The translations under genes and the position numbers were made by a program. A stretch of 64,000 bases of DNA from assembly GCF_024346955.1 (NCBI RefSeq), contig NZ_AP024883.1, positions 3,100,001 through 3,164,000 of the forward strand. The letters run 5' to 3'. Within the stretch, counting starts at the first letter, position 1, and every line of letters begins with the position of its first letter. The notes beneath the pieces are model-generated. The model did not search any database and was not told the DNA's origin. It saw nothing but the letters and a program-made list of their open reading frames with translations. Positions 47,806 to 56,912 of this stretch are shown in pieces. The stretch is from Vibrio mangrovi. GTDB taxonomy: Bacteria > Pseudomonadota > Gammaproteobacteria > Enterobacterales > Vibrionaceae.

Positions 47806-50730
47806 TTACTGGTGTGACACCACAATTAAACGCAATGAATCCAACTGATACTGGGCCTGTTGAATCAATACCGACAGTTCAGAAATCTGTTTTCCCAGAA
47901 CCTCAATCTCTTCATCCCGAATATTAGGATTCACCGCTTTCAGCGCCTGTAAACGTTCCAGTTCCCGATTCAGAACTGACGCCATTTCCTGCTGAGCTGC
48001 TTTCCGGATATTCTCTACCCTGGATTGCACCACATCTTCACTCTTCTGAATCAGCTGGTGTACCTCTTGCTGAACAGACGTCACCAATTTATTGGCTAAA
48101 TGCCGGCTCACCGGGCTTAACTGACGGTTGAATCCTTCAAATTCCACCTGTGATGATAAATCATTCCCCTGAGCATCCAGCATCAGACGAATCGGAGTCC
48201 TCGGTAAAAAGCGGCCTATCCCACTGCGTTTCGGCGCCTGAGCATCCACAACATAAACCAGCTCCAGTAAAATCGTTCCAACCGGTAATGCTTTATTTTT
48301 CAGTAATGAAACCGCAGAGACTCCCACGCCTTCACTCAGCAGCAGATCAATTCCACCCTGAATCATCGGATGTTCCCAGGTCATAAACTGGATATCTTCT
48401 CTGGATAGAGCTTTATCCCGGTCAAATGTAATCGTCGCCCCTTCATACGGCAACCCCGGATAACTCGGAACCATCATATGTTCAGACGGTGTAACAACCA
48501 GTGTATGTTCGCCACGGTCATCCTGATTCAGTCCGATGGTATCAAACAGGCTTAACGCGAAAGCGACTAACTGCGTATCACCATCTGTTGCTGCAATAGA
48601 GCGGACAATTTCTTCAGCCTTTTCCCCACCGTGAGAGTGCATTTCCAGTAAGCGATCGCGCCCGTGCTCAAGCTCAGTTTTCAAAGCCTGATTCATTTTC
48701 CGGGCATCCGCGATCAAATCGTCCAGCGTACCGTGCTCCGGTGCAGACACGAGATCAGGTGAAGACACTAATGTCATCAGACGTTCGGCAAAAGATTCGA
48801 AAACCGCGCTTCCGGTCGGACAGGTCTCAGCAAAAGCATTTAATCCTTCATGGAACCAACGGGCAATAGCTTCTTGTGCCGTCCCCTGAAGGTAAGGAAC
48901 ATAGATATCGACGTCGTTCTTCTGACCGATTCGGTCCAGACGTCCGATCCGTTGTTCCAGTAAATCGGGATTCATCGGTAAATCAAACATCACCAATTGA
49001 CTGGCAAACTGGAAGTTTCTGCCTTCCGAACCAATTTCACTACAAACCAGCACCTGTGCGCCGCCTTCATCCTGAGCAAAATAAGCGGCTGCTTTATCCC
49101 GTTCAATGATCGACATACCTTCATGGAAAACTGTCGCACGAATACCTTCTCTTTCCCGCAGAGCCTGTTCAATCTGAAGTGCAGTTTCCGCTTTGGCGGC
49201 AATGACCAGAATTTTTTCACTCCGCTTCGTTTTCACTTTGTCGATCAGCCAGTTCAGACGTGGATCGAACATCCACCATACAGACTGACCATGCGGCTGG
49301 GACTGGTAGGAAATCTCCGGATACATTCCCGTCTGCACTTTTTGGGCATTTTCGATATCCGGAGCGGATAGACACTGCTGAAACAGTTCAATATAGTCCT
49401 GAGGCTGAGGTAAAGGTATCAGACTTACACAACGTTGCGGAAATCCCTGGATCGATGAACGGGTATTGCGGAACAGGACACGACCGGTTCCGTGGCGATC
49501 CATCAGGTTACTGATTAACTCTTCTCTGGCACTGGTTTTCTCTTCATCATTGGTATTTCCGTCGATGATGCGGAATAAAGGTTCAACATCCTGCTCAGAA
49601 AGAAGCTCAACAATATGATTTTTTGCTTCATCAGATAAAGTCCGGTCTTCCGCCAGAGCCGTTACCGCTTCGGCAACGGGTTCATATGATGCTTCCTCTT
49701 TCACAAAGGCATCAAAGTCGTAAAACCGATCCGGGTCCAGCAAACGTAAACGGGCAAAGTGACTCTCCCGGCCAAGCTGCTCCGGAGTTGCCGTTAACAG
49801 CAACACGCCGGAGATTTGCTGAGCCAGAGCTTCAACAATCAGGTACTCAGGACTAGGCTGATCAACCTGCCACGCCAGATGGTGTGCTTCATCCACCACC
49901 AGAAGGTCCCATTTTACCGCCAGTGCCTGCTCAAAACGGCGCGGATACTGGCGCAGAAAATCAAGAGAACACAACACATACTGTTGTGTTTCAAACGGGT
50001 TATCCGCTTCACTCAGGGATTCGATGCATCGCTCTTCGTCAAAAATAGAAAAGTGCAGATTAAAACGTCGCATCATTTCAACCAGCCACTGATACTGAAG
50101 CGTTTCAGGAACAACAATCAAAACTCTTTCAGCTCGTCCCGACAGCACCTGTTGATGGATTACCATCCCGGCTTCAATCGTTTTCCCCAAACCAACTTCA
50201 TCGGCTAGCAGAACACGGGGCGCGTGACGCCGGCCAACCTCATGAGCAATATAAAGCTGATGGGCTATCAACCCGACCCGGCCACCACAGAGACCACGCA
50301 TCGGGCTCTTATGCTGTTCAAGCTGATTCAGCAATGCCCGGTAGCGCAACGCAAAATTATCCATCCGGTCAATCTGACCGGCAAAAAGTTTGTCCTGCGG
50401 CTTATTAAACCGAATCTGGTGACTTAAAAATATTTCCCGTAATTCGACATCTGTAGCCTGATTATCCTGGCGGGTTCCGATGTAGGTTAAAACCCCATCA
50501 TCTTCTTTTACCTGTTCAATCTGTAATGCCCAACCTTCCTGGCAATCGACAATATCACCGTGATGAAAAATAACCCGGGTGACAGGCGCATCGTGGCGTG
50601 CATAAACACGATTCTCTTCTGACGCAGCAAACATTAACGTGACGGTTCTGTCATCTAATGCCACAACGGTTCCTAATCCTAAATCGCTTTCTGTATCACT
50701 TATCCAACGTTGCCCCAACGCAAAAGCCAT
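47806..50730 (-). CDS. rapA: RNA polymerase-associated ATPase RapA (HepA)
   Basis: A 974-residue Swi2/Snf2-type ATPase that recycles stalled RNA polymerase. Walker A is ADEVGLGKTIEAGMV, the DEAH box VVDEAHHLAW, and motif VI EQRIGRLDRIGQ. The N-terminus ALGQRWISDTESDLGLGTVV is the RapA-specific domain contacting polymerase. The C-terminal part holds the RapA_C domain. It is divergent from phoH. Confidence 0.96.
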   Translation of the reverse strand: MAFALGQRWISDTESDLGLGTVVALDDRTVTLMFAASEENRVYARHDAPVTRVIFHHGDIVDCQEGWALQIEQVKEDDGVLTYIGTRQDNQATDVELREIFLSHQIRFNKPQDKLFAGQIDRMDNFALRYRALLNQLEQHKSPMRGLCGGRVGLIAHQLYIAHEVGRRHAPRVLLADEVGLGKTIEAGMVIHQQVLSGRAERVLIVVPETLQYQWLVEMMRRFNLHFSIFDEERCIESLSEADNPFETQQYVLCSLDFLRQYPRRFEQALAVKWDLLVVDEAHHLAWQVDQPSPEYLIVEALAQQISGVLLLTATPEQLGRESHFARLRLLDPDRFYDFDAFVKEEASYEPVAEAVTALAEDRTLSDEAKNHIVELLSEQDVEPLFRIIDGNTNDEEKTSAREELISNLMDRHGTGRVLFRNTRSSIQGFPQRCVSLIPLPQPQDYIELFQQCLSAPDIENAQKVQTGMYPEISYQSQPHGQSVWWMFDPRLNWLIDKVKTKRSEKILVIAAKAETALQIEQALREREGIRATVFHEGMSIIERDKAAAYFAQDEGGAQVLVCSEIGSEGRNFQFASQLVMFDLPMNPDLLEQRIGRLDRIGQKNDVDIYVPYLQGTAQEAIARWFHEGLNAFAETCPTGSAVFESFAERLMTLVSSPDLVSAPEHGTLDDLIADARKMNQALKTELEHGRDRLLEMHSHGGEKAEEIVRSIAATDGDTQLVAFALSLFDTIGLNQDDRGEHTLVVTPSEHMMVPSYPGLPYEGATITFDRDKALSREDIQFMTWEHPMIQGGIDLLLSEGVGVSAVSLLKNKALPVGTILLELVYVVDAQAPKRSGIGRFLPRTPIRLMLDAQGNDLSSQVEFEGFNRQLSPVSRHLANKLVTSVQQEVHQLIQKSEDVVQSRVENIRKAAQQEMASVLNRELERLQALKAVNPNIRDEEIEVLGKQISELSVLIQQAQYQLDSLRLIVVSHQ

Positions 50731-51220
50731 GAATCGACTACCTCATTCTGTTCAAAATTTTACAGGGAATCTGCCCCTTACCAACCCACTTTATTATGAC
50801 TGTGATTACATCAGGGTGCAGAAAATGGGGGCTCATCTTACTTGATGCTGTGATACAGGTCACGTGAAATCCACTGAATCACAACATGACATAAAAATGT
50901 AAGAAATCGATGTCATTTGTAAAGAGATGATTGCTATACTTATGCCATTCGGTATACAAGCAATAACTTTCAGAATTTGGTGTTGTGGCTGCACAATGGA
51001 TGTGCCCGGATAAGGTCATGAAGTTGGCATAAAGCCTGCAACAAATAATGTAGTAAGTTGAAGTAACTAAGTTTGTTGAAGTAACAAGGTTTGTTGAATT
51101 AACAACAGGTTTGCAGTACGTCGCTGAGACATATAGACCAAACCAGGATTGATATGACTCTCGACCTCTGCTGACAAGCACCCTCTTCTTAGTAAGCCGC
51201 TTGACGGCAAGGAGACGCTT
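50731..51220. repeat. rapA-phoH divergent gap with three 18-bp degenerate tandem repeats
   Basis: 490 bp without a supported gene. At 51050-51103 there are three adjacent 18-bp units: GTAGTAAGTTGAAGTAAC, TAAGTTTGTTGAAGTAAC and AAGGTTTGTTGAATTAAC. The remainder should hold both promoters; a -10-like TATACT lies near 50935. Confidence 0.6.
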
Positions 51221-52597
51221 ATGGGCGATACCGACCGGAAACTGTTTGTCCTGGATACCAATATCCTCCTCCATGAACCTCTGGCTATTTATTCCTTTCA
51301 AGAACATGATGTGGTCATCCCAATGACCGTCCTCGAAGAACTCGACCGAATCAAAGACAGCAAACGCGATGTGGCAAGGGATGCCAGAGTTGCTATCCGC
51401 GCTTTGGAAAGCCTGTTTCATGATGCGACACCGGATGAAATCTCAGAAGGAATTCCTATTGCCAAAAATGGTGAAGCACAGGGAACAATCTCGATTCTGG
51501 CTGATTTCGAACTGCAGGAAACAGTGAAGGCGTTTGCCGATAAAGCCGGAGATAACCGGATCTTAAATGCCGTTCTTTATTTACAGAATAAACGGGCTCC
51601 GCGTCAGGTTGTCCTGATCACCAAAGATATTAATATGAGGCTGCGTGCTAAAGGTGCAGGCGTGCTCTATGTTGAGGATTACCGAACCGATCAACTGATT
51701 GATGATGTTCAGTATCTGACCAAAGGATTCCAGCTCCGCCCCGGAAATTTCTGGAATTCAATCACAGAAGTGAAAAGTTATACCGCTGACGGCAAGACAT
51801 TCCACCAGCTGGATCGCGCCCCTTTTGATCCGACGTTCCTCAATCAGTATGTACTGGATGAAGAAAGTGACTTCGCCGCCCGGGTCGAAGCTATCGAGGA
51901 TGATCAGCTCATTCTCAAAGATATGAGCCGCGAACGCATGATGCATCGTAAAGCCTGGGATATCACACCGAAAAATATCTATCAGGCTATGGCACTGGAT
52001 GCTCTGCTGGATCCGGAAATCGATCTGGTCATTCTGACCGGTGCAGCCGGGAGTGGGAAAACCCTGCTGGCACTGGCATCTGCACTGGAACAGACCATTG
52101 AAAAAAATATGTTCGATAAAATCATCGTCACCCGGAATACGCCGGATATCGGTGAGTCGATAGGATTTTTACCCGGCTCGGAAGAGGAAAAAATGATGCC
52201 GTGGCTGGCCGCTGTCACCGATACGCTGGAAGCGTTACATAAACATGATCACTGTACGGAAAGCTCACTGAAGTACATCTGCGATAAAGCGAATATCCAG
52301 TTTAAGTCGATAAATTTCATGCGTGGACGTTCGATTCAGAATGCCTTTGTACTACTGGATGAGTGTCAGAACCTGACAGCATCGCAGATAAAAACCATCA
52401 TTACCCGCTGCGGTGAAGGGACAAAAATTGTCTGTTCAGGAAACCTGGCACAGATCGATTCTCATTATCTGACTCCCGTAACATCCGGACTGACCTATAT
52501 GGTCGAACGGTTCAAAAACTTCCCAGGAAGTGCCAACATACACCTCAATGGTGTGGTCAGAAGTCGTCTGGCTGAATTTGCAGAAGAGAATATGTAA
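51221..52597 (+). CDS. PIN-PhoH ATPase (YlaK-type, PhoH2)
   Basis: 458 residues. An N-terminal PIN nuclease domain (VLDTNILLHEPLAIYSF with the first catalytic Asp, TKDINMRLRAKG later) is fused to a PhoH ATPase domain with Walker A LTGAAGSGKTLLALAS and Walker B FVLLDECQNLTASQ. Such fusions are proposed to be RNA helicase-ribonucleases. GGAGACG precedes the ATG. The last 15 codons have a decayed copy near 55.5 kb (see the pseudogene entry). Confidence 0.92.
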   Translation: MGDTDRKLFVLDTNILLHEPLAIYSFQEHDVVIPMTVLEELDRIKDSKRDVARDARVAIRALESLFHDATPDEISEGIPIAKNGEAQGTISILADFELQETVKAFADKAGDNRILNAVLYLQNKRAPRQVVLITKDINMRLRAKGAGVLYVEDYRTDQLIDDVQYLTKGFQLRPGNFWNSITEVKSYTADGKTFHQLDRAPFDPTFLNQYVLDEESDFAARVEAIEDDQLILKDMSRERMMHRKAWDITPKNIYQAMALDALLDPEIDLVILTGAAGSGKTLLALASALEQTIEKNMFDKIIVTRNTPDIGESIGFLPGSEEEKMMPWLAAVTDTLEALHKHDHCTESSLKYICDKANIQFKSINFMRGRSIQNAFVLLDECQNLTASQIKTIITRCGEGTKIVCSGNLAQIDSHYLTPVTSGLTYMVERFKNFPGSANIHLNGVVRSRLAEFAEENM

Positions 52598-52604
52598 TAA
52601 AACC

Positions 52605-52630
52605 GGCGGGATAATATAAAATATCCCGCC
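52605..52630 (+). terminator. Hairpin after phoH, weak terminator
   Basis: Stem GGCGGGATA / TATCCCGCC, 8-nt loop, followed by ATTAATC rather than a T run. Confidence 0.45.
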
Positions 52631-52673
52631 ATTAATCTCCGATGTTCAGTGAATCAAAAAGTTCGGGCTTGGC

Positions 52674-53591
52674 CTATAACTGATAAATTGACGTCGACTT
52701 CTCTGCATCTTCAACAAGAGCATCAATGACCACCCGTTGTCTTGGTTTCAGGTAACGGGAACGTGGCCACAGCGCATGAATTGGCATTTCAGCACCGGAG
52801 TAATCCTCAAGAATAGTAACTAATGCACCACTATCCAGATGCTCATTGATTAGCCATGTTGGTAATTGAGATACTCCCATCCCATCGAGTACCGCAGATA
52901 ACATGGCATCACCATCACTAAAACAATATCGCCCATGAATGATGTGAGAGAAACTCTCCCCATTAGAGTGCCGAAACAACCAGGCTGGCTGGCTACTTCT
53001 CTGACCGCCGACAATACAGTCATGCTCTGTCAATTCAGTAACTAACTTCGGTGTTCCTCTGCGTTTCAGATAATCCGGGCTTGCACACACAACTAAGCGC
53101 TGACGGCCCAGTCGTCTTGCTATCAAATCTGCATCATCTTCCAACGTTCCGATACGGACCACAAGATCGACACCTTCATCAACCAGATTGATACGTTTTT
53201 CACTAAATGCTACTGCAAGATCAAGATTCGGATACTTTTTGGTTAAACCCAGTAACAGAGGCATAACGTGCCTTCTTCCAAAAGCAGCAGGCAGATGGAC
53301 ATTTAACCTTCCTGATACCTGAATACTGCCAGCAACAACACCTTGCTCCAAACTATCGATTTCATCCAGAATCGCGATCCAGCCATCGAAATAGCGCTGA
53401 CCTTCCGGTGTCGGAGTCAGATTGCGAGTGGTTCGGTGCAACAATTTTGTACCCAACTTTTTTTCTAGTCTTGTGACACTTTTCCCGACAGCTGATCCGG
53501 TCAAACCTAACCGTTCTCCCGCAGCGGTAAAAGAACCACTTCTTAAAGTTTCGACATACTCAATCACACCAGAAAACTGTGTCTCGTTCAT
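52674..53591 (-). CDS. LysR-family transcriptional regulator
   Basis: 305 residues. The N-terminal winged helix is YVETLRSGSFTAAGERLGLTG, with the recognition helix in SAVGKSVTRLEKKLG. The C-terminal effector domain starts near residue 90 (GRLNVHLPAAFGRRHVMPLL), similar to the CrgA/DsdC-like subgroup. It is transcribed divergently from the SnoaL-like gene; a short palindrome TATGG-AA-CCATA (53598-53609) lies just before its start and could be an operator. It probably controls the neighbouring gene. Confidence 0.9.
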   Translation of the reverse strand: MNETQFSGVIEYVETLRSGSFTAAGERLGLTGSAVGKSVTRLEKKLGTKLLHRTTRNLTPTPEGQRYFDGWIAILDEIDSLEQGVVAGSIQVSGRLNVHLPAAFGRRHVMPLLLGLTKKYPNLDLAVAFSEKRINLVDEGVDLVVRIGTLEDDADLIARRLGRQRLVVCASPDYLKRRGTPKLVTELTEHDCIVGGQRSSQPAWLFRHSNGESFSHIIHGRYCFSDGDAMLSAVLDGMGVSQLPTWLINEHLDSGALVTILEDYSGAEMPIHALWPRSRYLKPRQRVVIDALVEDAEKSTSIYQL

Positions 53592-53716
53592 CTCAATTAT
53601 GGAACCATAGGACTAAATAAATGGAATTTAAACTGTATTATTATTTTGAAACAAGTCAATACAATGTCCCGGTAAAGAAAAGCAAACTGAACCAGATCAT
53701 GAATTGGAGAAAGAAC

Positions 53717-54169
53717 ATGACTGATAACAATCAACGTATTAACGCCCTGCTCGATCGCGAAGAAATCCGTGAATTAAGATTACGCTACAGCCAATTATTA
53801 GACGGAGGACAAGCCGAACGTATGGGTGAAGTATTTACCGAAGATGCCGAAGTGAAAGTCACCGTCGGGACAATGAAAGGATTAGCCGAAATCAAACAAA
53901 GCCTACAGGCTGCGTATCACACATTTGATACCCAAAATCGTGCTCATTTTCCGTTTGTTCATGCTATCACCAATCACAATATTACTCTGATCGATGAGAA
54001 CAACGCTTCAGGTAGCTGCTATCTGCTGGATTTTGTAACTGACCGCGACCAGGCACAACACCCATTCCTGCTTCTTGGTCACTATGTCGATCGCTACGTT
54101 CGGGTCAATGGCGAATGGCGAATTTCTCACAGTGAACTAGATGTTGTATGGCCAGCAGAATCTCATTAA
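53717..54169 (+). CDS. SnoaL/NTF2-like fold protein
   Basis: 150 residues of the SnoaL-like / NTF2 superfamily. The start helix LDREEIRELRLRYSQLLDGG, the strand EVFTEDAEVKV and the closing HYVDRYVRVNGEWRISHSEL are typical of small cone-shaped hydratases, isomerases and dehydrochlorinases. The substrate cannot be read. The ATG at 53717 has GGAGAAAG upstream, whereas the longer frame begins in the divergent promoter. A perfect 14-bp hairpin ends the unit. Confidence 0.82.
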   Translation: MTDNNQRINALLDREEIRELRLRYSQLLDGGQAERMGEVFTEDAEVKVTVGTMKGLAEIKQSLQAAYHTFDTQNRAHFPFVHAITNHNITLIDENNASGSCYLLDFVTDRDQAQHPFLLLGHYVDRYVRVNGEWRISHSELDVVWPAESH

Positions 54170-54260
54170 TTGATAAGATTGATCAGTAAACAGCCCGGCG
54201 CATCACTTGTACACTGTTCTCCCGTAGCTGAACGTTACAGTCTGAACAAACATTGCTCAC

Positions 54261-54292
54261 AGAGCAGGTCATGTGGTTACATGACCTGCTCT
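54261..54292. terminator. Perfect 14-bp hairpin after the SnoaL-like gene
   Basis: Arms AGAGCAGGTCATGT / ACATGACCTGCTCT with a GGTT loop, followed by GATTCATTTATTTTT. It probably terminates the SnoaL-like transcript and perhaps the convergent radical SAM transcript. Confidence 0.6.
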
Positions 54293-54379
54293 GATTCATT
54301 TATTTTTGCAGCTCACGACTCACTATAGTGTGAGTAACGACAGCAAGTTGTAGTAAAAACCATCACGCAAACTTCCTGC

Positions 54380-55264
54380 CTAAATATTGACTAACCTTTC
54401 ACGATAAGCACGTAATGAATCTTCGTCTGTTTGTGTAAAACGCTGCATTGTTGTTTCCAGCATCGATGTCAGTGCTTCATAGTCTTGCGGGAGCGATGCG
54501 ATAAAATTAACCGGGTTTGCAACACTTTGTCCAAGTAACACAATAGGGTTTATCAATTGTCTGACTAACATAAGCATTTCTTCTATACGCTCATATTCAG
54601 TCGCCTCAGTAAAACGTCCTTCTAACACATCCTGATACAATAGAGATTCAGGCTGAACGGCAACCGAAGTCATATACATATGGGATGGCTGGAGTTGGTT
54701 CAGTACCTTTGCGGTGTTTCGTGCATTCCGCTCACCATTTCCCTGCCCTGATAAGCCTCCCAGAAAAATCACCCGATAGGATATACCGGCTTCTTCAAGT
54801 TTCTTGCACTCCCGAATGATATCCTGAGACGTATAGCCTTTATCCATTTTTTCCAGAACAGCATCATCTCCACTTTCGATACCAATCACTAAGTCATTAA
54901 TACCTTCTTTTTTCAAACGCTTAAGATCTTCAACCGTTTTGTTGTACATGCTATCGACACGCGCATACATACCAATATTTATATCCGGAAAATGGTGGCG
55001 AATCATCTGAGCAAGATCGATCAATTTTGCAGTTCTTAATGTAAACGGATCGCCACCAACGGCATATATCCTTCTGGCGTTTGGATAATGTAACTTCGCT
55101 TCTCTGAGATCATTTTCAATTTGTTTCTTCGGAGCAACACGATAAGGCGTATCGTAATAAAAAGTACAAAATCGACATGAATTATGAGTACACCCAACCG
55201 TGACTTCTAATAAAATACTATTTGCTTCGTGCGGAGGACGTATGACCGGACCCGTGTAATGCAT
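54380..55264 (-). CDS. Radical SAM protein with CX4CX2C cluster motif
   Basis: 294 residues. EVTVGCTHNSCRFCTFY gives cysteines 25, 30 and 33, a CX4CX2C spacing instead of the usual CX3CX2C. VGGDPFTLRT and GIESGDDAVLEKMDKGY are radical SAM TIM-barrel motifs similar to small COG1032/Elp3-like proteins. The reaction is unknown. It may belong to the same insert as the LysR and SnoaL genes; base composition looks ordinary. Confidence 0.8.
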   Translation of the reverse strand: MHYTGPVIRPPHEANSILLEVTVGCTHNSCRFCTFYYDTPYRVAPKKQIENDLREAKLHYPNARRIYAVGGDPFTLRTAKLIDLAQMIRHHFPDINIGMYARVDSMYNKTVEDLKRLKKEGINDLVIGIESGDDAVLEKMDKGYTSQDIIRECKKLEEAGISYRVIFLGGLSGQGNGERNARNTAKVLNQLQPSHMYMTSVAVQPESLLYQDVLEGRFTEATEYERIEEMLMLVRQLINPIVLLGQSVANPVNFIASLPQDYEALTSMLETTMQRFTQTDEDSLRAYRERLVNI

Positions 55265-55430
55265 TATCTTTATTCCTGTTTCTCTCGTCGCTTGACGACG
55301 ACTGCTCTGACTTATGCAGTCCTACGTTGATCTAAGAAACTCGATCATCACCTAGTCGTAGAAAGTGATAAAGAGGGAAAAAGTTCCATGAATATGGAAT
55401 ATAATTCCACAATCAGCGTATGGACAAATA

Positions 55431-55516
55431 GATTCAGAAGTAACATCTATGGCGGGTAATCCAGGTCATGGTGGATTAGAAATTACCTGCTGAGTTTACA
55501 GAAGAAAATATGCAAT
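55431..55516 (+). pseudogene. Decayed duplicate of the phoH 3' end
   Basis: The last 50 bp (55471-55520) align with the end of phoH (52553-52602), about 29 of the final 35 bases being identical. The reading echoes phoH: AEFTEENM here versus AEFAEENM at the true C-terminus, then a stop. Upstream, SNIYGG echoes SANIHLNG. An in-frame stop interrupts it, and two compensating single-base indels improve the alignment. It is not expressed as protein. Two weak ArgR-box-like sites follow. Confidence 0.7.
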
Positions 55517-55540
55517 AAAAAATCAAGAATATTGGTAAAA

Positions 55541-55579
55541 TATGAATATATCATCATTTTTCAAAAATAATTATTCACA
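55541..55579 (+). promoter_or_regulatory. Possible pair of ArgR boxes upstream of argF
   Basis: TATGAATATATCATCATT (55541-55558) and a second box ending in TTATTCAC (to 55579) partly match the ArgR consensus TGNATNNNNATNCA. They are spaced as adjacent 18-bp boxes, about 60-100 bp before argF. Each half-site is imperfect. Confidence 0.4.
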
Positions 55580-55639
55580 TTGATGGGAATTCTATGGTTT
55601 ACTAGCGTTATTCGTTGTGATCTTTAGCAGGACTGAGGT

Positions 55640-56644
55640 ATGGCTTTTAACTTACGTAACCGCAACTTTCTCAAACTTCTCGATTTTACGCCAACCGAGA
55701 TTCAATTTTTGCTGGATCTGGCTACTGATTTGAAGAAAGCAAAGTATACAGGAACCGAGCAGAAAAATCTGCTGGGAAAAAATATTGCACTGATTTTTGA
55801 AAAGTCCTCGACAAGAACCCGCTGTTCTTTTGAAGTTGCAGCTCATGATCAGGGAGCTCATATCTCTTATATTGGCCCTTCCGGCTCTCAGATTGGTCAT
55901 AAAGAGTCGATGAAAGATACCGCCCGGGTCCTTGGACGTATGTATGACGGAATCCAGTACCGGGGCTATGGTCAGGAAATTGTCGAAGAGCTGGGCGCTT
56001 ATGCCGGCGTTCCTGTATGGAATGGCCTTACCGACGAATTTCATCCAACCCAGATTCTGGCGGATTTCCTCACCATGCAGGAGCACAGCCGGGGTAAACA
56101 TCTGCACGAAATCTCTTTTGCTTATTTAGGTGATGCCAGAAATAACATGGGGAATTCTCTGATGGTTGGCGCTGCCAAAATGGGGATGGATATTCGTCTC
56201 ATCGCACCAAAATCATTCTGGCCGGAAGAATCACTGGTTAGCACCTGTCAGGAAATTGCCCAAAAGACCGGTGCAACCATCACGCTGACCGAAGATGTCG
56301 CATCCGGCGTCAAAGGGTGTGATTTCCTTTATACCGATGTCTGGGTTTCAATGGGTGAAGCACCGGAAGCCTGGGATGAACGGGTGGCGTTAATGACTCC
56401 TTATCAGGTCAATATGCAGACCATTCAGATGACAGGCAATCCACATGTCAAATTCATGCACTGCCTGCCAGCATTTCATAACGACGAGACTGTTGTCGGT
56501 AAAGAAATTGCAGATAAATATGGCATGCAGGGACTGGAAGTCACGGAAGAAGTATTCGAATCTGATTACTCCATTGTTTTCGACGAAGCGGAAAACAGGA
56601 TGCACACCATCAAGGCGGTTATGGTTGCAACACTAGGTTCCTGA
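55640..56644 (+). CDS. argF: Ornithine carbamoyltransferase
   Basis: A 334-residue enzyme making citrulline from ornithine and carbamoyl phosphate. SSTRTRCSFEVA binds carbamoyl phosphate, HPTQILADF follows, FMHCLPAFHN holds the ornithine-site Cys, and the C-terminal SIVFDEAENRMHT is conserved. It precedes pyrBI, the other carbamoyl-phosphate consumer, but with a separate promoter in between. Confidence 0.95.
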   Translation: MAFNLRNRNFLKLLDFTPTEIQFLLDLATDLKKAKYTGTEQKNLLGKNIALIFEKSSTRTRCSFEVAAHDQGAHISYIGPSGSQIGHKESMKDTARVLGRMYDGIQYRGYGQEIVEELGAYAGVPVWNGLTDEFHPTQILADFLTMQEHSRGKHLHEISFAYLGDARNNMGNSLMVGAAKMGMDIRLIAPKSFWPEESLVSTCQEIAQKTGATITLTEDVASGVKGCDFLYTDVWVSMGEAPEAWDERVALMTPYQVNMQTIQMTGNPHVKFMHCLPAFHNDETVVGKEIADKYGMQGLEVTEEVFESDYSIVFDEAENRMHTIKAVMVATLGS

Positions 56645-56691
56645 TATCTCAGGAATCCTGAATATATTCGCTGAAGACACGATGTAATCGC

Positions 56692-56719
56692 TTGCACTCA
56701 ACAAAGTTAAGCGTATAAT
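56692..56719 (+). promoter_or_regulatory. pyrBI promoter
   Basis: TTGCAC (56692-56697), a 16-bp spacer and TATAAT (56714-56719). About 8 bp later is CAATTTG, the same start context as the Escherichia coli pyrBI promoter, where UTP-dependent reiterative transcription occurs. Confidence 0.8.
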
Positions 56720-56748
56720 TCCCGGCAATTTGTCTCAGAGGGAATAAG

Positions 56749-56901
56749 ATGAGCGTCAGGAATAGCGCCGTAATACGGTCTTGCCAACGCAACATCAGGG
56801 TAAGCAAAGTCACTTACCCATCCTTGTTATTTCCCTCTGTTACTGTTTTTGAAGGCCTCCCTTATCAGGGGGGCTTTTTTATGGCTGTCGGAAAATACTA
56901 G
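56749..56901 (+). CDS. pyrL: pyrBI leader peptide
   Basis: A 50-codon frame starting MSVRNSAVIRSCQRNIRVSK runs without interruption across the U-rich pause region and through the terminator hairpin, ending 11 bp before pyrB. This is the pyrBI attenuation layout: when UTP is low, polymerase pauses, the ribosome catches up and translation of the leader through the hairpin prevents termination. GAGGG lies 4-8 nt before the ATG. Confidence 0.78.
   Translation: MSVRNSAVIRSCQRNIRVSKVTYPSLLFPSVTVFEGLPYQGGFFMAVGKY
56855..56880 (+). terminator. pyrBI attenuator
   Basis: Stem GCCTCCC / GGGGGGC (one G-T pair), loop TTATCA, six T residues. It lies inside the leader peptide frame. Confidence 0.88.
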
Positions 56902-56912
56902 GGAAGATGATC

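Noticed and set aside
48997..50208. Plus-strand frames up to 130 codons
   Set aside because: Shadows of rapA, which has intact Walker and DEAH motifs on the other strand.
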